Source: Phycisphaeraceae bacterium
Lineage (GTDB): Bacteria > Planctomycetota > Phycisphaerae > Phycisphaerales > UBA1924
NCBI GenBank assembly: GCA_019636515.1
Contig: JAHBXI010000003.1
Location: forward strand, 577,478-641,477
Reading direction: 5' to 3'
DNA length: 64,000 nucleotides
Within the stretch, counting starts at the first letter, position 1. The number at the start of each line of letters is the position of its first letter. Positions 45,380-54,248 of the stretch are shown one piece after another. The notes under the pieces were generated by a model. That model searched no databases and was not told the DNA's origin. It saw only the letters and a program-made list of their open reading frames with translations. Both the position numbers and the translations under genes were made by a program.

Positions 45380-45424
45380 CACTCCCGTCCCCGGTCCCTC
45401 GGTTCATCCGCCGGTGATCCACGC

Positions 45425-46069
45425 ATGGCCGACAGGGCCGACCAGTCCAGCCAGACACCGCGGCCTGCCCTGGTTGCGGCCGTGTCCGCCGCGTCCGCCG
45501 CGTCCGCCATGTCCGGCAGGAACGTGCTGGTCGGAATCTGCGGCGGCATCGCCGCGTACAAGGTTGCCTCCGTCGTCAGCGCCCTGGCCCAGGCCGGAGC
45601 GGCCGTCACCGTCGCCATGACGCCATCGGCCACCAGGTTCGTGGCCCCGCTCACGTTCCAGGCCCTGTCGGGGAGGCCCGTTCACACCTCCCCGTGGGAG
45701 CATGTCGAGTCGCACGATCCCCAGCACATCACCCTGGCCGCCAGGACACACCTGGCCATCGTCGCCCCATGCACGATGGACTGCCTTGCCAGGCTCGCCG
45801 CCGGTCGGGCCGATGACGTGGTCACCCTCATCCTTTCGGCGATCGACCGGTCGCGTACCCCCGTCCTGCTTGCCCCGTCGATGAACGCCGTGATGTGGTC
45901 CCAGCCAAGCACCCAGCGCAACGTCCGCCTGCTCCGCGATGATGGCTTCCGTTTCGTCGGTCCCGACGAGGGCTGGCAGGCCTGCCGAACCGTCGGCGTC
46001 GGTCGCATGGCCGAGCCTGAGACGCTCCTGCGGGCGATGGCCGAGCAATGCCCCGCTCCCGGGCGTTGA
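45425..46069 (+). CDS. coaC: Phosphopantothenoylcysteine decarboxylase (CoaC-type flavoprotein)
   Basis: A 214-residue flavoprotein that decarboxylates 4'-phosphopantothenoylcysteine in coenzyme A synthesis. NVLVGICGGIAAYKVASVV is the FMN-binding start, TPSATRFVAPLTFQALSGRPV the substrate region and PSMNAVMWSQPSTQRNVRLL the PxMNxxMW signature. Only the CoaC half is present; the CoaB ligase half found in most bacterial fusions is absent, so CoaB should be encoded elsewhere. The N-terminal ~28 residues before MSGRNVLVG are Ala/Ser-rich and may not be translated; 45509 is the alternative start. It is coupled to rpoZ by 45 bases. Confidence 0.85.
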   Translation: MADRADQSSQTPRPALVAAVSAASAASAMSGRNVLVGICGGIAAYKVASVVSALAQAGAAVTVAMTPSATRFVAPLTFQALSGRPVHTSPWEHVESHDPQHITLAARTHLAIVAPCTMDCLARLAAGRADDVVTLILSAIDRSRTPVLLAPSMNAVMWSQPSTQRNVRLLRDDGFRFVGPDEGWQACRTVGVGRMAEPETLLRAMAEQCPAPGR

Positions 46070-46222
46070 TCGCGAGTCCCCGGTCCCGACATCCGGGCTC
46101 CTTGCTCCGCATTTATGTTTCCCTTGCTCCGAGGCGACCATCCCGGGTAGTCTCCCCGGCTTCGACACGACCGGACGAGTCAACGTGCAAACCCGCCGGC
46201 GCACGCGAATCGGGAGATCGCC

Positions 46223-48085
46223 ATGGCATCCACATCCATCCCGCCGGGAGGGGGTTTCCTCGGCCTGGTCGAGCGCGTCGGCAACAAACTCCCAGAGCCG
46301 GTCTTCCTTTTCCTCGGGGCCACGCTTCTCATCATGGCGCTGTCGGCCGTCGGCTCGATGCTCAACTGGCAGGTCCAGCCGCTGCGTCCCCAGGTCGTCA
46401 CCGAGGTTGAAACCGACCACGACGGGCGCCGGATCACACGACAGGTCCTCAACAACCAGGGACGCCCCGTCATCGAACTGATCCCCGTCGGAGAGCCCGT
46501 CCGCCCCAGGAGTCTGCTCGACGGACAGGGCATCTACTGGCTCATCTCTAACCTCGTGCGCAACTTCCTGAACTTCCCACCCCTCGGCGTGGTCGTCGTC
46601 AGCATGTTCGGCATCGGCGTCGCCGAGAAGGTCGGACTCTTCGGCGCCGCCATGAAATGGGTGGCCGGGCTTGTTCCGTCAAGACTCCTTACGCCCACCG
46701 TGGTCCTTCTTGGTGTTCTCTCCAACATCGCCAGCGATGCCGGGTACATCGTCCTTCCACCCCTCGCCGCCGGGCTTTACATGGTCTTCGGACGCCCGCC
46801 CCTCGCCGGGATTGCCGCGGCGTTCGCCGGCATCGGCGGGGGTTTTTCCGCCAACCTGCTCTTCGGATCCACCGACGTCCTGGTCAGCGGCATCACCGAG
46901 GCAGGGGCACGCACCCTCGACCCCTCCTACTCCGTCCTGCCGACCTGCAACTGGTACTTCATGGCCGCCTCAACGGTCCTGATCATGTTCCTGGCGTGGG
47001 CCGTGACATCGTGGATCGTCGAGCCGCGGCTGCTCGCCACCCGGCACCTTGATATCCCAATTCCCTCCCTGTCCGCCGGATCCACCATTTCACCGATCGA
47101 GGCTCGGGGCCTGCGATGGGCCGGGATCGGCCTCGCCGCCGCCCTGGCCCTGGTCGCCGCCCTCCTGCTCATCCCGGGAGCCCCGCTCGCCGGGACCATG
47201 CCCGCCCCCACCCCGACCTACGGGCCAATCCCCGAGCGTCTCTCCCCAGCCCCGGGCGCGTTCACCCCCGCGCCCGACGCCCAGCCGCAAGGAACACCCC
47301 TGGGATCGGTCGCGATTCCCCCGGGGTTCGTGGTCGAGGCGTACGGCACGGACGCCTCGGGAGAGCCGATCCGCGGGAGGTTTGTCTTTGCCGATCCGCT
47401 CGAAGGCCAGGGCCGATTGGAGGCCCTGCCAGAACCCGCGCCGCGATGGTCGGTCGCCATCGTGCCGATCATCGTCATCGTGTTCCTTACCCCGGGGATC
47501 GCGTACGGGATTGCCACCAGGGAGATCCGCTCCCAGAAAGACCTGGCCCGCGCGTTCATCCACTCCATGCAGATCATGGCCCCGGTCATCACGATGGCGT
47601 TCTTCGCCGCGCAGTTCATCGAGTGCTTCCGGTACTCCCGGCTTGACCGCATGCTCGCCTTCGTCGGCGGGGACATGCTCGCCGCGTCCGGGCTTGCGCC
47701 CGTGCCCCTGCTGCTGGGCGTCGTTGCCGTGACCATGGTGGTCAATATCCTGATGTCCTCGATGAGCGCCAAGTGGACCATGCTCGCCCCGATCCTGGCG
47801 CCCATGATGATGATGGTCGGCATCAGCCCCGAACTCACCCAGTGCGCCTATCGAGTCGGGGACAGCATCACCAACATCGTCACCCCGCTGAACACCTACG
47901 CGATTGTCATCCTGGCCGTGATGCAGCGATACCGAAGCGAGAGCGGCATGGGGCAACTCATCGCGACCATGCTCCCGTACTCGATCGCGTACGCCCTGTT
48001 CTGGCCGATGCTCCTCGTGGGGTACGTCTGGGCCGGTCTGCCCCTGGGGCCAAGCGCCCCGACCTGGTACGCCCCGGCCCCGTGA
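46223..48085 (+). CDS. AbgT-family transporter
   Basis: A 620-residue inner-membrane transporter of the AbgT family, which moves p-aminobenzoyl-glutamate or exports sulfonamide-like drugs, driven by the proton gradient. It has about nine or more membrane segments (PEPVFLFLGATLLIMALSAV, PPLGVVVVSMFGIGVAEK, IAAAFAGIGGGFSANLLFGS, IMAPVITMAFFAAQFIECF, LLLGVVAVTMVVNILMSSMS). The motifs GGGFSANLL..TD and APILAPMMMMVGISPELTQ are typical. It is about 100 residues longer than the usual ~510 because of a Pro-rich extracytoplasmic loop around residues 330-410. It has no obvious operon partner. The start is likely at the only good ATG. Confidence 0.87.
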   Translation: MASTSIPPGGGFLGLVERVGNKLPEPVFLFLGATLLIMALSAVGSMLNWQVQPLRPQVVTEVETDHDGRRITRQVLNNQGRPVIELIPVGEPVRPRSLLDGQGIYWLISNLVRNFLNFPPLGVVVVSMFGIGVAEKVGLFGAAMKWVAGLVPSRLLTPTVVLLGVLSNIASDAGYIVLPPLAAGLYMVFGRPPLAGIAAAFAGIGGGFSANLLFGSTDVLVSGITEAGARTLDPSYSVLPTCNWYFMAASTVLIMFLAWAVTSWIVEPRLLATRHLDIPIPSLSAGSTISPIEARGLRWAGIGLAAALALVAALLLIPGAPLAGTMPAPTPTYGPIPERLSPAPGAFTPAPDAQPQGTPLGSVAIPPGFVVEAYGTDASGEPIRGRFVFADPLEGQGRLEALPEPAPRWSVAIVPIIVIVFLTPGIAYGIATREIRSQKDLARAFIHSMQIMAPVITMAFFAAQFIECFRYSRLDRMLAFVGGDMLAASGLAPVPLLLGVVAVTMVVNILMSSMSAKWTMLAPILAPMMMMVGISPELTQCAYRVGDSITNIVTPLNTYAIVILAVMQRYRSESGMGQLIATMLPYSIAYALFWPMLLVGYVWAGLPLGPSAPTWYAPAP

Positions 48086-48232
48086 TCCCGCCCCGCGGAG
48101 GGCAAAATCCCCCAAACGTCTCAGGAATCGCCGGGCAACGCACGGTTGGGTTGATCCAGACGGCCCCGGCGGGTACATATGGGTGTGCCCATCGCCTCCC
48201 GTTCGATGGGCGCCCCGCCAGGAGACCGTGCG

Positions 48233-49039
48233 ATGGGTGTCCGCCCGCCTTCCCCGATGGTTCGCCCGGCAGGGATTCCCCGCGCATGCCGGATTGCCCG
48301 GAATCCGCGGGCCTTTACGCTCATCGAGGTGTTGATTGTCATTGCGGTGCTGGCGCTGCTGGTCGGGCTCATGCTCCCGGCGCTCTCCAAGTCCCGTCAA
48401 TCCGCGCAGATCACCGCCTGTACGGTGAACCTCCGCCAGTTGATCACGGCCTCGCTTATGTACGTCGGGGACAACCGCGATGTCTTCCCCGACCCCGCGT
48501 GGGATCCCCCGATGCCCGTCGGATACCGCGGCTGGCTCTACGTCGGCAAGATGTCCGATGTCATAAAAAACGGGCAGGGATCATCGACCGGCTCGCTGTG
48601 GTCCTATCTCGGTGGAGAGCCGGACCTGGCCGACCTGGGCGTGCAGAAGACCTATCGCTGCCCGGCCCACAAGCCCCCGTGGCGGGCCGCTTCCACCTCG
48701 GACAACATCACCAGTTACCTCATGAACGGGGCGGTTCGAGGTTTCGGAAGAGTCAAGGTCTCCTACCGGGTCGACCGCTTCCGACCCGACTCGTGGGTTT
48801 TCTGGGAGACCGATGAGTGGGTCTCGGGATGGAACGACGGTTCAAGTTATCCAGACGAGGGCCTGAGCAAGCGCCACGGGCAGCCAAACCGCAACGCGGC
48901 CCGGTACGACAACGCCGGCGCCACCATCGCCGTCATCGACGGCGGATGTCGATGGGTCTCGCGGGTGCTCTACGACGAAGAACTGAAAATCCGCCCCGGT
49001 CGCCTCTGGTGCAACCCCGGAAGAAAAACGGGCGATTGA
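48233..49039 (+). CDS. Prepilin-type N-terminal cleavage/methylation domain protein
   Basis: A 268-residue pseudopilin-like protein. The leader ends RNPRA before FTLIE (residues 28-32), followed by a hydrophobic helix (VLIVIAVLALLVGLMLPAL). The residue before the cleavage site is Ala rather than Gly, which is tolerated but unusual. The C-terminal globular part (WVFWETDEWVSG, ATIAVIDGGCRWVSR) resembles the second prepilin-like gene of the window (866-1816). AGGAG eight bases before the ATG at 48233 decides the start among several in-frame ATGs. Probably a minor or substrate-specific pseudopilin; the function is not known. Confidence 0.8.
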   Translation: MGVRPPSPMVRPAGIPRACRIARNPRAFTLIEVLIVIAVLALLVGLMLPALSKSRQSAQITACTVNLRQLITASLMYVGDNRDVFPDPAWDPPMPVGYRGWLYVGKMSDVIKNGQGSSTGSLWSYLGGEPDLADLGVQKTYRCPAHKPPWRAASTSDNITSYLMNGAVRGFGRVKVSYRVDRFRPDSWVFWETDEWVSGWNDGSSYPDEGLSKRHGQPNRNAARYDNAGATIAVIDGGCRWVSRVLYDEELKIRPGRLWCNPGRKTGD

Positions 49040-49097
49040 AGCCGCGCGAGGCCCGCCGCGCCCTTTCACGGCACCCGTGGAGTGCCGGTCCCCAGGG

Positions 49098-49397
49098 TTA
49101 CAGGACCTCGTCGATCATCCGGTCCAGGGCGATGTCGAGTTTCTCGGCCGTGTCGTACGTCCCGGCCGCGATTTCACCCCTCACCCGCTCGACCAGCCCC
49201 CCCCTTATCGAACCTCCGGAGAGTCGTTCGCCGCCATCGGTTTGCTTGCTCAGCAGGGACGCCATGGGTGATACCTCCACCGTGTCTTGGCCGCGCCGGG
49301 CGGGTGCCGCCGGGCGTGGCTGGTCCGTCCGTTCGCGCGCGGAAACGATGGCGGATTCCCTGCCCGCCGATGACGCACTCGATGCGGAAACATTCAT
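49098..49397 (-). CDS. FlgM-like anti-sigma-28 factor
   Basis: A 99-residue protein. The N-terminal ~60 residues are polar and probably disordered (SASSASSAGRESAIVSARER). The last ~30 (VRGEIAAGTYDTAEKLDIAL, DRMIDEVL) match the C-terminal anti-sigma-28 helix region of FlgM, which holds the flagellar sigma factor until the hook is complete. The pattern R-x-E-I-x-x-G-T-Y is typical. No flagellar gene lies next to it; fliD-fliS are at 18-21 kb. GGAGG seven bases before the ATG supports the start. It is convergent with the prepilin-like gene. Confidence 0.72.
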   Translation of the reverse strand: MNVSASSASSAGRESAIVSARERTDQPRPAAPARRGQDTVEVSPMASLLSKQTDGGERLSGGSIRGGLVERVRGEIAAGTYDTAEKLDIALDRMIDEVL

Positions 49398-49595
49398 CGT
49401 TCAACCTCCGCGCACAGCCACCGCGCCGAGTTTGGAAGCGGCCCACTTCCCCGATCGGGACTTCCCCGGCCGGGGCACCTTTCACCGCCGACTTCCGAAC
49501 CTTCGACCCGGCGAGCGGCTGCTCGCTCTGGTTGTATCGGTGACACCTTCCCCGTGCCTTCAAAGAAGAACCGGTTTTCCTGATTTTCTAAACCC

Positions 49596-49624
49596 TTGAT
49601 ATAAAATGGTTTACGTCTTATAAC
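49596..49624 (+). promoter_or_regulatory. Near-consensus sigma-70 promoter
   Basis: TTGATA (49596-49601), a 17-base spacer and TATAAC (49619-49624) lie in an AT-rich island of an otherwise GC-rich window, 55 bases upstream of the ATG at 49679. This is the clearest promoter in the window. Confidence 0.7.
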
Positions 49625-49678
49625 CTCCGCCCCCCTCCGGCCTTTCCACTCCCCTGCTTAGGAATATGCTCAAGTGCC

Positions 49679-50602
49679 ATGCAGGAACAAAAAGCGGACC
49701 TTGCCGGCGGTTCAGGACCTCGGCCCACCGCGGCCAGGAGGCCCGCGACGCCTATTCAAGTGATCGCCGCGCTCGTTGCCGCGGCGGCGACCTCGCTGAC
49801 TCCGGGGTGCTCCTCGCACGAACAATCAACCGACCCAGGATCCGAGCCGGCAACCGACGTCTTTGGTCGTCCGCGCCGTCCGGAGGGCGCGGCGCCTTCG
49901 ATGACCTCCGCGTGGTCGATCGTGCTCGGGTCCTTCAGCCCTGACAGGTCCGAGGGCGCGGGCCAGTCTTTCGAGGCCGAGGCGCACACCGCGCTCTTCC
50001 GCGCGCAGGCGATGGCCGGGCTGTCCGGTGTCTCGCTTGAACGCCGCGGACAGGGGCTGGTGCTCCTCTACGGGAGTTTCGAGTCCGGGGCCGCGCCCGC
50101 CGCGCAGAGAGAACTCGCCTACGTGCGCATGATCGAGGTCGGCGGGGTTCGCCCCTACGAAGCCGCGTTCCTCGCCCCGCCCGGCGCCGCCGCGGGCACG
50201 ATGCCCGACTACGACCTGGCGACCGTCAAAGCCCGGCGAGGCACACGCAAGCCGCTGTATTCCCTCCAGATCGCCGTCTACGGCCGTCCCGACAACACCG
50301 ACCCGACGCCCCAGGACATGGCTTCCTTTCGTGCTTCGGCCGAGGAAGCCGTCGTGCGCCTGCGCCGGGAGGGGGAGCAGGCGTACTACTACCACGGGCC
50401 GAACCGCAGCATGGTCACCATCGGCGTCTTCAACGAGCAGGAAGCCGGCTTTACGAGCCGCTTCCAGGGCGAAGGCGCGGCCCTGGCCCTGGCCCGGCAG
50501 AAGTTTCCGAACAACCTGCTCAACGGAGAAGCCGTGCGAGAGCGGGTCGGGGGATCCGCCGCCAGGGTGCAGCCATCGCGACTGGTCGAGATCCCCGACT
50601 GA
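49679..50602 (+). CDS. Putative lipoprotein with two repeated alpha/beta domains
   Basis: A 307-residue protein with a long polar start, a hydrophobic stretch (IQVIAALVAAAATSLTPGC) and a lipobox. The mature part contains two similar segments, roughly 75-155 (WSIVLGSFSPD, ALFRAQAMAGLSGVSLERRG, LVLLYGSFESG) and 200-290 (YSLQIAVYGRPDN, SFRASAEEAVVRLRREGEQA, MVTIGVFNEQEA). The pattern, a strand, a helix with 'AEEAV-RLRxxGxxAYYY' and a strand, resembles SPOR-type domains that bind denuded glycan, but the match is only by eye. The strong promoter at 49596 should drive it. It is convergent with comEC. Confidence 0.6.
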   Translation: MQEQKADLAGGSGPRPTAARRPATPIQVIAALVAAAATSLTPGCSSHEQSTDPGSEPATDVFGRPRRPEGAAPSMTSAWSIVLGSFSPDRSEGAGQSFEAEAHTALFRAQAMAGLSGVSLERRGQGLVLLYGSFESGAAPAAQRELAYVRMIEVGGVRPYEAAFLAPPGAAAGTMPDYDLATVKARRGTRKPLYSLQIAVYGRPDNTDPTPQDMASFRASAEEAVVRLRREGEQAYYYHGPNRSMVTIGVFNEQEAGFTSRFQGEGAALALARQKFPNNLLNGEAVRERVGGSAARVQPSRLVEIPD

Positions 50603-50616
50603 GCGTGACCCCGCGT

Positions 50617-53187
50617 TTACGGTCTTCGCCGGTGGCCGGGATGCACCGTCGGCGTCAGCAACGGATCCCACGTGACTTGTATGGTGCCGTCGCTCCCCGT
50701 GCGCACGACCGAAGCATCATCGGCCCGCCGGCGTCCGAGAGCCTCGGACCGGCTTACGACCAGCGCCGCCGCCGGGGAGTCTCTCCGGATCCGGCCGACG
50801 CCCGACTCGGACGCCGCCGCGCCCGACGCCACGACGACCCGTGATCGCTCATCCACGCCCTCCGCGTCCAGCGTGATCACCAGCGGCGGCCCCGCGCTCG
50901 CGTGATCCATCGCCTCCACCACGGCGCGTACCCCGCGAAGGGTTACCTCAAACCGAGCATGGATCCCATCATCGAGCGTCATCGACTCCCCGTGCTCCAG
51001 GACCCGGACATCCACACCCAGTTCGCCGAGCATCCGCACGAGCGCGGCCTGGATCCCCGACGGATCGAGCGATGCCCGGTCCAGCACCGATCGGGCCACC
51101 AGTGCCCGCCGCACCCCGAGGGGCCGGACCAGGTCCGGGAGCATCACGAACTGGCCCGGTGACTCGCCCAGGACCACCACGCTCTCGATCCTCCACGCCC
51201 CGAGCGACCGCAGCGCGGCGGGCACGGTCCGAATCCCAAGTCCTCCCCGGGAAGCCCCCGCCCCGAAGAGGACCGCCTCGGCCGACCCATCCGACCGCAA
51301 GACCCGGACGGCGGCGCAAAGCCCGTCCCCGACGGAAAGCACATCGGCCCGCATCGGCGCCTCGCGCGACAACCCACCCCCACGCCATGTTCTCCCGGCC
51401 TCCACCGAGAGCCAGGCAAGAAGCACGATCCACGCGAGAGCCGCCCGCCGTCGCATCCGCGGGCTTCCCGCCAGCAGAGCGATCATCGCGCCCGTCGCCG
51501 CCGCGCTCCACGGCACGGAGAGCGGCGGGGCTCGCCACCACCCCGCCGGGGTCGAATCCACCACGTCGATCACACGCAGGATCCACCCCGCCGACGTGTC
51601 AAGCATCGACGACAGCGGCAGGCACACCGCCTCCGCCGCCCCCGGCCATGCAAGCCAGACCATCACGCCCGCCACGACCGTGAGCATCCCCCCCGCCAGC
51701 AGCAACGACACCAACGGCACCACGGCCAACGCCGCCACCAGGCCCGCCGGAGAGAACCACCCGGTCCACCACGCGATGATCGGGGCCGATACCGCCCAGC
51801 ACAGCACCGAGGCCGTCATGTACCGCCCCGCCACCACCAACGCCCACCGCGCGGCGGCCCCCGACGCGGACCGCCTCCGTGGCGCCAGGCCACGCAGCGA
51901 CGGACCCGCGACCACCGTATGAAATCGCTCCGCCGACGTCAGCAGCAGCGTACACACCCCGAAACTCAGCACGTACCCCAGGCCAAACACCTCCACCGGC
52001 TTCCACACCGCCAGCCCCGCCGCCGCCCACAGAAGCACGCACACCGGGTCGTACCGTCGCCCCGCGGATCGAGCCGCCAGCATCGCGAGCAGGCATACGC
52101 ACGCCCGAAGCACCGGCGCCGACGCCGGAACCACCAGCCCGTACGCCAGCACCGCGCCACCGACCACCAGCGGCTCCAGCCGCCCATGATCCCCCGTCAG
52201 ACGCACCGCGATCCCGACCAACCCGGCCAGCACCGCGACGTGGTACCCCGAGATCGCCAGCACATGCACCACGCCCAGGCGAGTGAACCGCTCACGCACC
52301 TGGTCCTGGCGAAACTCGTCGAGGCCAAGCACCAGCGACAGGACCAGCGCCCTTGACTCGTGACGACGAAGAGACTCCGCCGAGGGCATCGCCGTCAATG
52401 ACTCGGGAGCGGTGGGGGAAAGCGAGCGAACCGCCGCGTGCGCCAGGGCCGTTCGCGCGCGGATCCAGCCCGCGTAAAGACGCCCCGGCCAGGTCTCCTC
52501 CTCGATTGGCGCCACCTCGACCATCGCCGGGCTTCGCACGATCATCCACCCCGCGATCCCCTCCTGCGCCGCCCACGCGGCGGGGTCGGGCTCCTCGGGG
52601 ATATCCGGTGCTTCGTGCGTCCCGGCCCGCCCCGTGAGAAAAACGAGGTCTCCCGCCCGCGCCGAGCCCGGTTCGGGGCCGATGCTCCCGCGGTCCACGC
52701 CGTCGATGCCCAGCACGCGAACGCGAAGCGTGCCTGTCGCTCTCACCCAGCCCGATTCGGTCAGCAGCGAGTGAACCTCAATCCGGAACCGCGCGGCGGG
52801 CGTCGAGAGCATGTACCCCGACAACGCCCCGCGGCGTGTGATGGATGAATCCGGGCGGTCGAGGAGTCGCCCCCGGATGGTCACCGCCGGCCAGGCGCCC
52901 TCGGGGGACGCGGCGAGCAGGTCCGCCAGCGACCCGGGCTCGGGGAGTGTCCGCAAGGGCCACCACGCCGATCCGAACAACGCCACGCTTGCAACGAGCA
53001 GCGCCGCCGCCGCGCGCCGTCGCCCCGAAAACCCAAGCGCGGCCAGCGACAAGACCGCCGAGACCGCAAAGAGAAACGTCGTTGAAAGCGGCGCCTCCCC
53101 GGCGACGCTCGGCCACGCCCGCCCGGCCGCCATCCCGGCCAGAAGCGAACCGAGCATCACGCCGCATCGAACCCGCGCGCCCGCCAT
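50617..53187 (-). CDS. comEC: ComEC/Rec2-family competence protein with decayed MBL domain
   Basis: An 856-residue polytopic membrane protein. The N-terminal segment (about 1-200) carries helices and a DUF4131-like OB region; the competence domain (about 270-560) has SRALVLSLVLGLDEFRQDQV and GVVHVLAISGYHVAVLAGL, the signature of the DNA uptake channel. In classical ComEC a C-terminal metallo-beta-lactamase domain degrades the non-transported strand. Here the equivalent region (about 605-856) begins ADVLSVGDGLCAAVRVL where DVGQGDA is expected and has no HxHxDH motif, so nuclease activity is probably lost. The channel may still import DNA. It is convergent with the lipoprotein gene. Confidence 0.83.
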   Translation of the reverse strand: MAGARVRCGVMLGSLLAGMAAGRAWPSVAGEAPLSTTFLFAVSAVLSLAALGFSGRRRAAAALLVASVALFGSAWWPLRTLPEPGSLADLLAASPEGAWPAVTIRGRLLDRPDSSITRRGALSGYMLSTPAARFRIEVHSLLTESGWVRATGTLRVRVLGIDGVDRGSIGPEPGSARAGDLVFLTGRAGTHEAPDIPEEPDPAAWAAQEGIAGWMIVRSPAMVEVAPIEEETWPGRLYAGWIRARTALAHAAVRSLSPTAPESLTAMPSAESLRRHESRALVLSLVLGLDEFRQDQVRERFTRLGVVHVLAISGYHVAVLAGLVGIAVRLTGDHGRLEPLVVGGAVLAYGLVVPASAPVLRACVCLLAMLAARSAGRRYDPVCVLLWAAAGLAVWKPVEVFGLGYVLSFGVCTLLLTSAERFHTVVAGPSLRGLAPRRRSASGAAARWALVVAGRYMTASVLCWAVSAPIIAWWTGWFSPAGLVAALAVVPLVSLLLAGGMLTVVAGVMVWLAWPGAAEAVCLPLSSMLDTSAGWILRVIDVVDSTPAGWWRAPPLSVPWSAAATGAMIALLAGSPRMRRRAALAWIVLLAWLSVEAGRTWRGGGLSREAPMRADVLSVGDGLCAAVRVLRSDGSAEAVLFGAGASRGGLGIRTVPAALRSLGAWRIESVVVLGESPGQFVMLPDLVRPLGVRRALVARSVLDRASLDPSGIQAALVRMLGELGVDVRVLEHGESMTLDDGIHARFEVTLRGVRAVVEAMDHASAGPPLVITLDAEGVDERSRVVVASGAAASESGVGRIRRDSPAAALVVSRSEALGRRRADDASVVRTGSDGTIQVTWDPLLTPTVHPGHRRRP

Positions 53188-53199
53188 GTCCGCTCCCCC

Positions 53200-53238
53200 G
53201 GATCATCCCCCCGGATCATCCCCCCGGATCACCGTCCG
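53200..53238. repeat. 13-bp tandem repeat upstream of comEC
   Basis: GGATCATCCCCCC starts at 53200, 53213 and 53226 (the last copy reads GGATCACC). The array begins 13 bases upstream of the comEC start codon. Confidence 0.75.
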
Positions 53239-53313
53239 CACGCCCCGATCTCTCAGGGACTCCAAGTCCCGGTCCAAACCCAACAGGCCGGCCTGAACCC
53301 CGCGCCGCCACGG

Positions 53314-54222
53314 TCAATTCGCCGCCTCTCTCGTCTCGACATTCCCCTTTTCCCCTTCTTCCCAGGCCGCCTTCCCCGCCGCCCACAAGATACCGCCCAG
53401 CAGGTGTGCCGAGAAGGAAGGCTCGGAGTAACTCTCCGCCGTGTGCCCCCCGCCCGTGTACCAGGAACGCCCCCCGCCGAACTCCTGGCACCACGAGATC
53501 GGGTGGTCCGCCCCCATCGAGCCGCCCTCGTAGGTCGTCTCATCCAGCGACACCAGCACACGCACCCGCTCCCGAGGGCTGCTGCGGTAGCAGTACCACT
53601 CATCGGTCCGACGCCAGCGATCCGGCAGGTGATGCGTCGACGGGTGAGTCCGGTCCTCCACCACGTTCACGCCCTCCTGGATCTTCGGGTGGGTCTTGAA
53701 ATACGCTCCCACCAGCGATCCGTACCACTCCCAGTCGTATTCCGTGTCCGCCGCCGAGTGGACACCCACGTACCCGCCCCCCGAGGAGATGAACGCCTCG
53801 AACGCTTCTTCCTGGGCGCGCGCAAGCACGTCGCCCGTCGTGTTCAGGAACACCACCGCCGCGAAACGCTCCAGGTTCTCTCGCGTGAACGCCTCCGCAT
53901 CCTCCGTCGCCTCGACCTCGAAATTCCCATCTTTGCCGAGTTCTCGGATCGCCTCGATCCCGGCCGGGATCGAGTCGTGACGGAAACCGGCGGTCTTTGA
54001 AAAGACCATCACCCGGAAATCGGCCGGTGGCTTGTGTTGCTCGGGAGAGGGCGGACCGGCCGCGGGACCGGGCTTTGCCGGTATCCCCCACGGAGCCGCC
54101 ACCGTTCCCGCGACCGCCGTTCCAGCCGTCGTTATGGCCGTCGTCATGGCCGTCGTCATGGCCGTCGTTATGGCCGCCGCCACCGTCGATGCCGCCGCGA
54201 ACACCAGGATCATCCGGTTCAT
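53314..54222 (-). CDS. Secreted ThuA-like domain protein
   Basis: A 302-residue exported protein with a ThuA/class I glutamine-amidotransferase-like fold, common on planctomycete secreted proteins and linked to sugar metabolism. Motifs are FRVMVFSKTAGFRHDSIPAG, FAAVVFLNTTGDVL, FISSGGGYVGVHSAADTEY, HPKIQEGVNVVEDRTHPSTH, and SWCQEFGGGRSWYTGGGHTA near the end. The signal region contains a tandem 12-bp repeat that gives TTAM/TTAI units, so the mature start is hard to predict. The ATG at 54222 is the best choice; 54213 is also in frame. It lies 26 bases after ribBA on the same strand and may be co-transcribed. Confidence 0.8.
   Translation of the reverse strand: MNRMILVFAAASTVAAAITTAMTTAMTTAITTAGTAVAGTVAAPWGIPAKPGPAAGPPSPEQHKPPADFRVMVFSKTAGFRHDSIPAGIEAIRELGKDGNFEVEATEDAEAFTRENLERFAAVVFLNTTGDVLARAQEEAFEAFISSGGGYVGVHSAADTEYDWEWYGSLVGAYFKTHPKIQEGVNVVEDRTHPSTHHLPDRWRRTDEWYCYRSSPRERVRVLVSLDETTYEGGSMGADHPISWCQEFGGGRSWYTGGGHTAESYSEPSFSAHLLGGILWAAGKAAWEEGEKGNVETREAAN
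54128..54175. repeat. 12-bp tandem repeat inside the ThuA signal sequence
   Basis: GTCGTTATGGCC or GTCGTCATGGCC is repeated four times. In the gene it encodes alternating Thr-Ala-Met/Ile units of the signal region. Confidence 0.8.
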
Positions 54223-54248
54223 GCCTACAGCATACCGCGTTGGCCCGT

